Part shown: positions 36,563 through 47,162 of the stretch, one piece after another
Layout of the letters: each line of letters begins with the position of its first letter
Numbering within the stretch: the first letter of the stretch is position 1
Assembly: GCA_947034895.1 (NCBI GenBank)
Contig: OX344762.1
Location: 80,036,981-80,100,980, forward strand
Direction of reading: 5' to 3'
Source of the DNA: Rhytidiadelphus loreus
Lineage: Eukaryota > Streptophyta > Bryopsida > Hypnales > Hylocomiaceae
Length of the DNA: 64,000 nucleotides
Notes under the pieces: model-generated
Databases searched by the model: none
What the model was told of the DNA's origin: nothing
What the model saw: only the letters and a program-made list of their open reading frames with translations
Made by a program: the position numbers and the translations under genes

Positions 36563-36957
36563 CCGAAGTCGCCCAACACAAAATAGTCTCCCAGTCGCCC
36601 CACGGCTCCATAGCCCCACCCGAAGTCGCCCAATCCCCCAAAGAGGATTACAAATGCGTGAATTTTCCACGACTTCTGGACCCGCGGTCGCCCCACCCGA
36701 AGTCGCCCACCCGAAGTCGCCCACCCGAAGTCGCCTACCTGAAGTCGCCCCAGTCGAGGTCGCCCCAGCACCAAAAAAGCTGGAAGTCCCAAGTTCCAGG
36801 GCGACCTCGGGTGTAGAGGGCGACCTCGGGTTCAGGTTTCAGGACCGCTTTGGTACCCGCGGTCGCCCTTACCCGCACGCGCCCTGTCACCCGCACGCGC
36901 CCCTATGGCGACCGCGGGTACTTAAGCGGTCGCCCCACCCGCATTCGCTAGTCTTGG
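36563..36957 (+). promoter_or_regulatory. GCGAC-NN-CGGGT array upstream of gene D
   Basis: About twelve ACCCG-NN-GTCGCC copies and four forward copies, ending ~150 bp before ATG 37103. The gene-proximal dyad GGCGACCGCGGGTAC...GCGGTCGCC is at 36907-36934. Just downstream (~36970) lies CATCCACCTTGTAGTGGCTG, nearly identical to the block between array and ATG of gene B. Confidence 0.6.
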
Positions 36958-37102
36958 TCCTGTGCTACGGCTTTCATCCACCTTGTAGTGGCTGAATGCG
37001 AGCCTGTAGGCCAAGGCGGTGATTGGGGGGTGGACTTGTTGTCTTTTTTTTCCACGACTCTATTTATTCATCGATTGTAGGTAACTTTGTGAAGGAAGAG
37101 CT

Positions 37103-38743
37103 ATGTCTAATCCAGGAGAAGGGAGTAGTACAATGCGTCCGTCTCTATGGGATATTAACCACGATGACCCCCGGGAATGGGAGAATGCTACAAGGAAATA
37201 TGTAAGGGGCACCGACCTTGACAATCCCACGGAGTTCCAAGTGACTATTGACTCATACGAGTCAACGGGTGGAGAGTCATCATCAAAGTCGAAGAAGTCA
37301 AAGACGGCACATAATAAGGACCCAACTTATCCTCCACGTGATTATTCAATATTTGCACAGCGAGTGTGTTTCGAATGGTACGAGGGACGCACTGTGGAAT
37401 TCCTAGAGTCTACATACTTGAGGCATAAAGAATCAGGCATCATTAAGTTGAAGAGAGATTTGAGCACTTTTATTCTAAAAAAGTGCAAAGAATCCCCGAA
37501 ATATGCTGACGTGGATGAAACGTACTTTGGCAACTATGAGAAGTGGATGGAGAACGTGCTCATGGAAATCATTTTCAATACCAAAAAAATCATTGTAGAG
37601 CACCGACCTATAGTCCCTGGGTGTGAAAATAAGGAGACCATCAAATTCCACGCAAAAATGGCATGGTAGCAGAAAGCGGCGTCTAGACTATCGAAGACTG
37701 TATCTAGGGCGATGGGGTGGCAGTTGGACGCATTAACGGCTGCTCTTTCTCAAAACAGTGGATCGTCTCTCATGTGGATTAATTCTAGTGCAAAAGTGGT
37801 TCCGCTTAGTGGATATGACCAACAAGGGGGGTATGGAAAGGTGCGTAAGGTATACATTGATGGCATGTCTACAATACCCAAGCATGTACATTTTGCGGGG
37901 AAGGTATCAAAGCAAACAAACACGCGTGATGCGAGATATGAACGATCCATTGAGGCCTTGGTGTGTCCTTTAAATCACCCAGCCATTGTTAAATTTGTGG
38001 CTATCCACGCCAATACAATGGAGGCCTACACGTTGTGGTGGAATGGTGGTAATTTGAACAAACTTGTTCGCTTGAATGAGAAGGTCGTGCCACATGCCGA
38101 TTGGCACGAAATCAAGTTGGTGAAGGAACTTCAACAAGAGCAGGTGAAGCAAATTAGCCTCTTTCGAAGGCACAAGGCGAAGTTAGCATGGGCCCTTGTT
38201 TATGTGACAAGTCTTGTACACAATGAAGGTGTTCTACACAACGATTTGTCTCCCAACAACATATTAATCCATTATCCGCCGTACTCGGATGATGTTATAA
38301 ACATTGGGATTTGCGATTGGGGAATTGCCAGTCGTATACAAGAGGGAGCTCCCTCACATTTTGGATACAAAACCACGAAAGAGAGGGATGACATGTTGAA
38401 AGGCAGATGGTGGGTGGCTCCAGAGTTGTTCTATGTGTTTGGGCCAAAGGGTTTAGAAACGAGCCTTGACAAGATGCAAGCCAGGCACAAGTATACGGTT
38501 AAGTCTGATTCGTTTTCTATTGGTAAATTGATTTGGAACATGAAAATTGGTTATATGGGTGAATATGACAGGGAACTATTCAAAAACCTTGAGTCGGGAA
38601 AGTTCTTTACAATGAAGTTATGTGCGCTTATGGATCTTGACTTACAGACGAGACTCACATGCTCTGAGGTGGTAGCTTCACTCATGCTTCCACCCTGGAA
38701 TATGAAGCCTCCAGAATTAGTTTTTCGGGACTCCGTGTTGTAG
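37103..38743 (+). pseudogene. gene D: protein kinase-like, one in-frame TAG before the kinase domain
   Basis: One frame runs from ATG 37103 to 38743 (547 codons with stops) with a single TAG at 37667-37669 (codon 189). The N-terminal part is charged and unrecognised. After the TAG the frame carries a kinase fold: glycine loop GGYGKVRKV, VAIK-type lysine in FAGKVSK, catalytic loop VLHNDLSPNNILI (Asp codon 381), DWG in place of DFG (ICDWGIA, Asp codon 405), and WWVAPELF as the APE motif. HND for HRD makes it a non-RD kinase, and the key Lys, Asp, Asn and Asp are all present. The TAG is one C-to-T change from CAG. Initiation at 37733 (ATG after the stop) could still give the kinase domain alone. 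It lies at the centre of the inverted repeat. Confidence 0.7.
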
Positions 38744-39480
38744 TGTGATAGAAGAATACCATAGTATCATTTTGGAGTAGTACTTCTAGTACATGTAATC
38801 AAATTTTAATATGAAGTGCCATTTTCCCCAAATTGGCAATATTGTGGATCTATTCTTCATGGTATGTTGTATTGAATCTCTCATATCAATGTTTGTATTT
38901 TGCTGCAATGAATGAATTAAATAGGCTCAATGTTCCAGTAAGATATCCTACAGTAAGATATATAGCCTTGGAATAATGGAGCCCATTTTCCTTCTAAAAA
39001 GCATTGACAATCGGCACTTGTATTGGTTCATCCGGCAAAAAAGGATGACTTTCTTGTAATCTTAATAGGTTTTTGGCAATAAAAACGACATTTCTCAATT
39101 GGTTTGAATGGGCCAGAAAAAATGGGAACATAAGGGTTAAATGCAATACACCATTTTTAGGTGAAATTAATTTCACCTTTATATGTAGAAATTACATTTT
39201 CTCTCAACAAAACCATTTTGGTCTACAAATTAAAAATTAAATTTTGAATTTGCCTTTTAATGTTTCACAAAACATTTTTACAAAGAGTACCTTGAAGGCT
39301 TCTTCCAGGTTCATTACTTTTGAATACAAGGTCAAAATATTCTTGCAAGATCTATATGTTTGAGCCATAATCGAAAACTAATAAAAGTTTCTTTAGATGT
39401 GAATTTAACCCCTGAAGTTCGAAGGCCATTATAGGTTCAGAACCACTAAAAACCGTCACTTTGGCTACTTTGAGAAAAAA
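38744..39480. other. 3' flank of gene D, no gene seen
   Basis: AT-rich sequence with no further open frames of note and no partner in the left arm. Confidence 0.5.
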
Positions 39481-39954
39481 TCTTGAAGTGCATTACAATA
39501 AGAGTGCATTAATTATTAAGCCCTATGTGCCTAAGCCTTTCCCTCTTGTATTTTTCCTATGAAAAAAAAGCATGGACTTACAGTAATTGGGATTGAAGCA
39601 AGTTTCCTATTTATTTTTTAATCTAACCGTATGAATGTTTAAACAACTTGCTTGTTAGTAGGCACATATAATGTTGACTTCTTGTACAATGTACAATTTA
39701 AAGCAAATTCATAAAACATCCTAAAATGCATTGGGCATTTGAGGGTTACGGTTTGGATTCTAGGGTTCTACTTTGCGAGGGCTTTGTCGGGTTTTCGGTT
39801 CATGATTGTAGGGCTTCAAAATATTGAAGCCTTGTGAGGGACCATTTAATAAAATGATCATGTGATATAATTGTAAGCTATGTAGAAAATATTCTATGAT
39901 CTCACCTACCATGACAGCAATGTTCTCTAAGTGACTCTTTCAAATACTGATGTA
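39481..39954 (-). repeat. inner right-arm segment
   Basis: 39500-39660 and 39700-39954 match the complements of 35450-35560 and 34340-34600. This makes a third, internally deleted copy of that unit in the right arm (the others are at 40850-41205 and 41215-41460). Confidence 0.7.
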
Positions 39955-40258
39955 GGGGCGACCGCGGGTGGGGCGACCGCGGGTCCAGAGAAGGGGGAAA
40001 TTGGGGACTTCCTTCAGCGGTGCTGGGGCGACCTCGGGTGGGGCGACTTCGTGTGGGGCAACCGCGGGTAGGGCGACTGCGGGTCCAGAGAAGGGGGAAA
40101 TTGGGGACTTCTTTCTACGGTGCTGGGGCGACCTCGGGTGGGGCGACTTCGGGTGGGGCGACCGCGGGTCCAGAGAGGAGGGAAAAACTCACGCATTTGA
40201 AATTCCCTCTTTTCTGGGACTTGGGCGACTTCGGGTGGGGCGACTTCGGGTCCAAAAC
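39955..40258. repeat. GCGAC-NN-CGGGT array without a gene (right arm, inner)
   Basis: About eleven GGGCGACC(G/T)CGGGT-type copies in two higher-order blocks separated by CCAGAGAAGGGGGAAATTGG. It resembles the left-arm array at 34110-34330 in inverse orientation. No start codon with a usable ORF follows in the array's direction. Confidence 0.75.
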
Positions 40259-40269
40259 TGGGAGATTAA

Positions 40270-41205
40270 TTTGTGTTGGGCGGCTCATGTTGTTTTGAAG
40301 ACCCGTACAATCAAAGAAAAAAAAAGAATAAAAATGGGATGGACAAGAAGTGGTGCATCAAAGGTGATTCCCGGTGTGACCAACGGGAAGGTGAAGTAGT
40401 GGAAGGGATTCTCACACGAGGGTCGACTTCTTCGAATTCAAGTGGAGTCTGGGAGGTCTACGGTTCGATTCCCAACCCGGTGTACATGATGTACGAGGTT
40501 CTGGTTTGGGCTTCTGGGTTCGGTCAGGGACCTCTTCGAACTCCGATATGAGATAAGAAACAGCTCATAGTGGAGTTCGAAGAGGCTCCTGGTCAAACCT
40601 TCGAAGCATGTCACGTGGCGTATACCGAGGTCTTCACGGGATTTTTTGAAACTTTAAAGCAACTAATTTGTAATGATATAGAGTATTTTAGAATTCAATT
40701 GTGCTAAATCTTTCTTTAATTAGAATTGTTCGTCATTATGGACAATGACGAATAAATACTTGAAAATGAAATTTGATTTTACAAGAGGGGTGTTTGCATA
40801 ATCTATTTAGTGTCAAAAGATAAATTTAACTTAACTATTAGAGTGCATTACTAATTAGGCCCTACGTGCCTAAGCCTTTCCCTCTTGTATTTGTCCTATT
40901 AAAAAAAAGCATGGACTTATAGTAATTCCCATTGAAGCAAGTTTCCTATTTATTTTTGAATCTAACCGTATGAATGTTTAAAGAACTTGCTTGTTAGTGT
41001 GCACGTTAATTTTGAGTGCAAAATTGCGTAAGTGTTGTAAGATTATAACAGGAGAATAAGAGAAATGTACATTTTTTACTTCAAGTGTATTATCCCCCTC
41101 CACAACAATTTGATAATTTGCACAAATAAAGTTTTTTGGCATTGGAGGAAAAATGAAGAAGTACAAAGAAATTGATTCTATAATTCAAAATGTTGGCTTC
41201 TTGTT
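40270..41205 (-). repeat. right-arm unit 1 with SINE-like copy 3
   Basis: The complement of 36000-36560 and then of 35215-35560. The B box GGTTCGATTCC is at 40462-40472, and the A-box-like GTGAAGTAGTGG at 40391-40402. Confidence 0.75.
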
Positions 41206-41214
41206 GATGTTAAA

Positions 41215-43085
41215 GCACATTCATAAAACATCCTAAAATGGGTTGGGCATTCAAGGGTTTAGGTTTGGGTATGGGTTCTAGTTTGCGAGGGCTTTGTAGG
41301 GTTTGGAGTTTATGACTGTAGGGCTTGAGGATATTGAAGCCTTGTTAGGGACCATTTAATAAAATGATCATGTGTTATAATTGTAAGCTATGTATAACTT
41401 ATTCTATGATCTCACCTACCATTGATGACAGCAATGTTCTCTAAGTGATTCTTTCAAATACTGATGTAGGGGCGACCGCGGGTGGGGCGACCGCGGGTCC
41501 AGAGAAGGGGGAAATTGGGGACTTCCTTCAGCGGTGCTGGGGCGACCACGGCTGGGGCGACTGCGGGTAGGGCGACTTCGGGTGGGGCGACTGCGGGTCC
41601 AGAGAGGAGGGAAAAACTCACGCATTTGAAATTCCCTCTTCTCTGGGACTTGGGCGACTTCGGGTGGGGCGACTTTGGGTCCAAAACGGGGAGACTAATT
41701 TTTGTTGGGCGGCTGATGGTATTTTGAAGCCCCGTAGAATCAAAGAAAAAAATGAATAAAGATGGGATGGACAAGGAGTGGTGCATCGAAGGTGATTCCC
41801 GATGTGACCAACGAGAAGGTGAAGTAGTGGAAAGGATTCTCAGACAAGGGTCGACTTCTTTGAATTCAAGTGGAATCTAGGAGGTCTACGGTTCGATTCC
41901 CAACCCGGTGTACATGATGTACGAGGTTCTGGTTTGGGCTTCTGGGTTCGGTCAAGGACCTCTTCGACCTCCGCAGTGAGATAGAAAACATCTCACTGCG
42001 GAGGTCGAGGAGGTCTTTGGTCAAACCTTCGAAGCACGACACCTGGCCTAGACCGAGGTCTTTACGGGAATTTTTGAAACTTTAAAGTAACTAATTTGTA
42101 ATGATATACAGTATTTTAGAATTCACTTGTGCTAAATCATTATTTAATTAGAATTGTTCGTCATTATGGACAATGACGAAGATGTACTTGCGAATGAAAT
42201 TTGATTTTACAAGAGGGGTGTTTGCATAATCTATTTAGAGTCAAAAAATAAGTTTAGCTTAACAATTAGAATGCATTACTAATGACCCCCTAAGTGCCTA
42301 TGCCTTTCCAACTGTATTTTTCCTTTATGAAAAGAGCATGGACTTATAGTTATTTCCATTGAAGCAAGTTTTATGAAACAAGAACCTAACCATAGGAATG
42401 TTTAATTAGCTTGTGTATTAGTATGCACGTTTCATGAAGGTGCAATATTGGATAAGAGTTGTGAGATGATAACCTACCAAATTTACTTTTTCATGGTTGA
42501 GTGTATTGCTTATAAAAATAAATTTGGGATTGGAGTTGAAATGAAGAACTACAAATTATATTGGCACACTAAAATGTTCTCTTCCAAAACTTAATATCAC
42601 TTGAAAAAGCTATTAAACTCATTACATGTTGGGAATATTTTTAATTGCGGTGGCCCACGATTTTACTACCACCTATTCATTGATACATAAATTGTACTTC
42701 CTTTCTCCATTTGTGAGGATGTGAAAGTAAATATAAGGTAGAAGGCTCTAAAATGGAGTGGGCATTAAAAATGGACTCTATAAGTGGCTTTGAAATGGAC
42801 AAACTGTAGTTCATAAATTGACCTCCATAATCATTAAATGATTCGAGAAAAAAAAATTATCAATTGTAAAAGCCAATTCATTCTCTTTACTTCCCCATTT
42901 TTCTTTAGAAGTTGCAAGTGAACGTTTTACGGGAGACCTAGGGGCATAAGTAGGGACCTATGACACAAGTCCTTTGGAAATTTACAATTAATTAAAAAAT
43001 ACTTAAAAAAAATGAAATCACTTGTGTTAGATTCTTCTTTTATTTTTCTTTGTCTGAAAAATGATCTAAAAATATTTTCATTGAA
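41215..43085 (-). repeat. right arm of the ~2-kb inverted repeat
   Basis: Reverse complement of 32600-34600, block by block as described for the left arm. It includes an array without a gene at 41466-41690 and SINE-like copy 4 with a B box at 41890-41900. The outer edge stops ~300 bp before the array of gene C, just as the left arm stops at the array of gene B. Confidence 0.8.
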
Positions 43086-43383
43086 GTAAATACATGAAAA
43101 AGGGAGATTAGTCTTGAGATGAGCCATTTGTGAGGGCCAGGGTGAATTGACTCCCTCATTGCCCATCTAGGGCTTGCCCTAGAATTTATTATTTGCACTG
43201 CTTAATTTTTGGGGGAATTCTGAAATCATATTTGCAATCAGAGGCCCCAAATTACTTCTAGGAGATGCAAGAATTACCCAAAAGTTGGCAGAATATAAGG
43301 GGCTTTTTTTTAAAATCTAAGTTGACGGGGGCAATGAGGGGGTCAATTCTCCCTCTGCATTTCCTGAGTCTACTACCTTTCCC

Positions 43384-43603
43384 TGGACCCGCGGTCGCCC
43401 TGAAGCCGCACGCGCCCTTCCAAGACCCGCGGTCGCCCAGAATTCCCTGTACCCGCGGTCGCCCTAAAGCCACACGCGCCCTTCCTAGACCCGCGGTCGC
43501 CCAGAATTCCCTGTACCCGCGGTCGCCCCACTTAACGCACTCGCCCCCCTAAACCCTGATCCCGCACGCGCCCAGGGCGACTTCGGGTACAAATGCGGTC
43601 GCC
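43384..43603 (+). promoter_or_regulatory. GCGAC-NN-CGGGT array upstream of gene C
   Basis: Copies are ACCCGCGGTCGCC plus the variant CCGCACGCGCCC, including a tandem ~60-bp block (GAATTCCCTGTACCCGCGG occurs twice). The dyad GGCGACTTCGGGTAC...GCGGTCGCC is at 43576-43603. The array ends ~180 bp before ATG 43786. Confidence 0.6.
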
Positions 43604-43785
43604 ACGGACGCGAGCTGCCACTTTCTTTTCCAGTGCTGTGCATCGGCTTCCATATGCTTTCAAGCGTCTGGATGCGTGTTCGTGCACTGGAATCTTGTGT
43701 CTAGGACACTTTTTGTGTTGTCGTCGATTGTGGAAGACCATACTTTCTGAGTACTTGGAGGATACCAACACATCCTATATTCACC

Positions 43786-45363
43786 ATGGCCCCCCTCTTT
43801 AAGAAGGCAAAGAAGAAAGGAGAGCACCATAGTCGGAATGTAGCCATCCTTTTGGACCCAACAACAAGGGCATTTCCAAATTGGCAAAACGTGCAATCGG
43901 ATTGGACATTCAACACTTGCAAGGCCTACGTAGGGTGGTGCCATATCGATAAGCTATTCCCTTACTTCCGGCACGATGTCCATATCAGCCAAAACAATGC
44001 TAATCTTCACTACTGCAGAGATGATGCATTTGTGCAACGGTGCATCGAAGTTTACCGGACATTATATCAAAAACCAACAGTGAAGGGGAGTCAAGTTTCA
44101 TTGGGTATATGCCAAATGGTCTATGTAGAGCTACAATTGCGACGAACTGTGGATTGGAGGACCATTAAGAAAAACCCCAATAGCATAGTTCCCACTACCA
44201 AAGACATTCCAAGGGCGGATCCATCAAATAATCCAAGGGATGGATTAGGGCCCAAAAAACATTTCAAAGAAGAAGTGTCGGATGAAGACTACGATTGGGG
44301 CCAGTCGTCCACCTCCACCGACTCGGATGAAGAAGACATTGCAGACCCTATGCCCCCAAATGAAGATCCAATACTTGAAGAAAATATGGCAGCGGTGGTA
44401 CCTTTTGTTGGAGACTCAGAAGGGGCAGTAGTATTGCATGTCGCGCCTCTTAGATCGTTGGAGCCAATGCTTTTCCGTCATCCTGAGGAAGATGAAGTTC
44501 TTCAACATGTATATGCATGCATGCGAGAAATGGAGGAAGACAAGGAGGAGGGCGAGATCGGGTTGCAACGAGATGCTGAACAAGCATTGGTGATTTTTGA
44601 TTCATGTGAAGAACTACCTCTTCAAGAAGCAGGAAGGGAAGTATTATATCTTGAAGACACGAGGAGGCAAGGAAAAGAAGCTTATAAAGCCCAGTTGAAA
44701 GCTATTCTTGGTAGACTGGTAGAAATAGAAATGGAATGTGAAAGGCAGCGTGAACGCACTGGTGGTGACATTGAGGACAACGATGAGCACACCCTTGAAG
44801 CACTAATCATAAGCGGGAAAGTTCGTTTGTCAGTTCAACAAAAGGAAATGGACGAGCTTGAGCAATTTTATTTGAAATTCAATAAAGGCAAAGATGGAGG
44901 CTCTACCTCAAATTCCACCCCGTTCTTGGATAAACGAATGGCCAAAATAATGGAAGAGTGTTTGGCAGAAGAAAACCGATTGAATACCGAAAGGAAAGCT
45001 GTGGAAGAGGCGCAGTCAAGGTTGAATGACCTAAAAGAAACCACGGTTGTAGGCCCCATTGACCTTCCAATGGCTTTGGATGCATTATTAGTAGATGAAG
45101 AGCATTGTGTGCTGACATCAGAGGTAGCTTCCTTGAAGCAGAAGTTAGTTTCTTTGAAGAAGCTTGAACACCAGTTTCAGAAGCACATAGATTTCCGGAC
45201 TGCACACATTGGTTATGCGAGAACGTTCAAGAATTTTTGGATCAAAAACAAGATGTGGAACCATGACCTACCCCTTTTGAAGAGTGCTTATAGAATTGCG
45301 GCCCATGAGTTTGAAGTCATGAAGAAGAAAAGGGAAGAGGAGGCCAATATGGATGTTGCATGA
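43786..45363 (+). CDS. gene C: coiled-coil protein with the A/B/C N-terminal domain
   Basis: 525 residues from ATG 43786 (TTCACCATGGCC, the same start context as gene A). Residues ~18-130 carry the shared domain: VAILLDPTTRAFPNW, YVGWCHIDKLFP, CIEVYRTLY, VYVELQLRRTVDW. Then follow an acidic segment (~165-220) and long charged helices (~300-480) likely to form coiled coils. No RING finger is present. By eye it is about 40% identical to gene B in the shared domain. The frame is intact. Function unknown; the domain is not one I recognise from a named family. Confidence 0.7.
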   Translation: MAPLFKKAKKKGEHHSRNVAILLDPTTRAFPNWQNVQSDWTFNTCKAYVGWCHIDKLFPYFRHDVHISQNNANLHYCRDDAFVQRCIEVYRTLYQKPTVKGSQVSLGICQMVYVELQLRRTVDWRTIKKNPNSIVPTTKDIPRADPSNNPRDGLGPKKHFKEEVSDEDYDWGQSSTSTDSDEEDIADPMPPNEDPILEENMAAVVPFVGDSEGAVVLHVAPLRSLEPMLFRHPEEDEVLQHVYACMREMEEDKEEGEIGLQRDAEQALVIFDSCEELPLQEAGREVLYLEDTRRQGKEAYKAQLKAILGRLVEIEMECERQRERTGGDIEDNDEHTLEALIISGKVRLSVQQKEMDELEQFYLKFNKGKDGGSTSNSTPFLDKRMAKIMEECLAEENRLNTERKAVEEAQSRLNDLKETTVVGPIDLPMALDALLVDEEHCVLTSEVASLKQKLVSLKKLEHQFQKHIDFRTAHIGYARTFKNFWIKNKMWNHDLPLLKSAYRIAAHEFEVMKKKREEEANMDVA

Positions 45364-46561
45364 TTTTGGGCTAGAGGTAGTCTTCTAGTAAATAATAGAC
45401 TAATAGGTAGTTGTTTTTCTAAACTTGTGTGTATCGGAAGGGTTGCTTTGACCTTTAGAACCACCTCATGTTGTACAATGGGGTCCATGTTTTGTTTCTT
45501 CAATAAAGATATATAAATATTCCTATATGAATTAGCCTTTATGTGTTTTGAAGATCTAATTCTTGATGATTAGACACATGTCAAATACATTTATTGCATG
45601 TGTTGTAGGTTAGTTTTCTACGTAGACTTTTGTGCTTTCATTTACACAAAATACCAACAATGTAATAATACCATTGTCTTTTTAAGAAATTCATACCGAA
45701 CATCCAAACAATTATTTATATTTGAACAACTTCATACAATTTCTAGTTTGCCATGTACATCAATTGCAAGATCTTCCTACGATGTGAAAATAAATAAAGT
45801 TTACTATAGATTTGAAGATATTCCTAAATCCTAAACCCGTAAGGACTGAAATAGTTTGTTTTGGCATCATAGTGATATTTAGAAGGGAAACATGAATAGA
45901 ATTTGTAGTATCTCCTTTGGCACAACATTTTTTAAAGGATTAAATTCGAAGCCTACCAAATTTTAGAAGTTCTCACTACGTGGTTCAAATGTTTTTGTAT
46001 GATAAGTAGTTTTCAATACTTAGCATTCAGTTGGTCCCCCGAAAAATTAATGATATTCTTCACAAATGACAAGGCATTTCCAATAACAAAATTGATATTG
46101 AAATTGGTTCTTAATTTCTTATGATTTATATCTATGTGAAAAACTTTGAATCATTTCATTTTGATTGCTTGCCAAACAATATTGTTCATAACTTTCACAT
46201 TACTAATCGAAATGGAATGAATCAAAGCTACACATGTAGACAAAAATATGACCTTTAAGAAGAAAAAAATTAAAAAATTAATTTCAAATTATTGTAGATT
46301 TCTTTTTCTGCCCTGAGACGTTCCTTACAAATTATGTTAAAGATGCCATAACTTTTGTTCCCGGAATCCCAGGTACCAATTGCAACAAAATTTATATTCC
46401 CATGAAGGTAATAAGCTCTTGTATATTATGAGATAGTTTCCAAAAAATTCATTAAAAATTGAGATCATAGGAACCTGCCTAAAATCCATATTGTTCCTTG
46501 AGGGGACAATGGTCCTTTAGGGGTTAAGTTAATCTTTATGCACATGAAGTCGTCCTTCTTT
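45364..46561. other. spacer between genes C and E
   Basis: No gene. 46310-46530 is an inverted, diverged copy of the repeat at 25060-25230, with its dyad at 46491-46509. Confidence 0.5.
46491..46509. repeat. 19-bp dyad of a dispersed repeat (copy 3, inverted)
   Basis: TTGTTCCTTGAGGGGACAA matches the dyad at 25085-25103 in size and layout and is oriented oppositely. It sits immediately outside the array of gene E. Confidence 0.6.
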
Positions 46562-46869
46562 CCCCCGAGGTCGCCCATGGCACTCGAAGTCTCCCATGAA
46601 ACCCGAAGTCGCCCATGTGGGACCCGAAGTCGCCCATTTGAGACCCGAAGTCGCCCATCCGGGACCCGAAGTCGCCCTCCCTGGACCCGAAGTCACCCCA
46701 CCTGGACCCGAAGTCGCCCTCCCTGGACCCGCGTTCGCCCTATTTTGGACCAGAAGTCGCCTGCCGGAACCCGCGTTCGCACCATGTGACCCGAAGTCGA
46801 CTACTGCAAAGGTGCGCGCCTCCATATGCCTGGAGGTGGACCAGTGGTCGGGTAGGGCGACCTCAGGTG
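46562..46869 (+). promoter_or_regulatory. GCGAC-NN-CGGGT array upstream of gene E (hAT)
   Basis: About twelve copies, mostly GACCCGAAGTCGCCC with a 21-22-bp period, the last one in forward orientation (GGGCGACCTCAGGT, 46856). It ends ~290 bp before ATG 47163. The hAT gene thus has the same upstream layout as genes A-D. Confidence 0.6.
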
Positions 46870-47162
46870 TAATAGAGTTTGGTAGCGGTGCCCTAAAACC
46901 ATCCTTGGAGCGTGTGGAGGGAAGACCGAAAGCACTATAAATGTAGAGGAACAACATTGGATTTCCATTGCTCTGTTGATGAACATATGGCTTGGATCTT
47001 CTCAAGAGGCTTCATGCAATGTTATATTCTTCAGAGGGCAACAACCTTGCTTTGAGTGGTTAGAAAACTACTCGAAGCGGTGGCTTTGTCATAATTTTTT
47101 TTTCCGAAGCACTTGGGTACATATACGTTTCGGTTTGGAATAACGCATATCAGATAAACAAT

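Noticed and set aside
25489..46869. CRISPR-like array of short regular repeats.
   Set aside because: Repeats are 12-15 bp, degenerate, in both orientations, with short non-unique spacers, in a eukaryotic context with introns.
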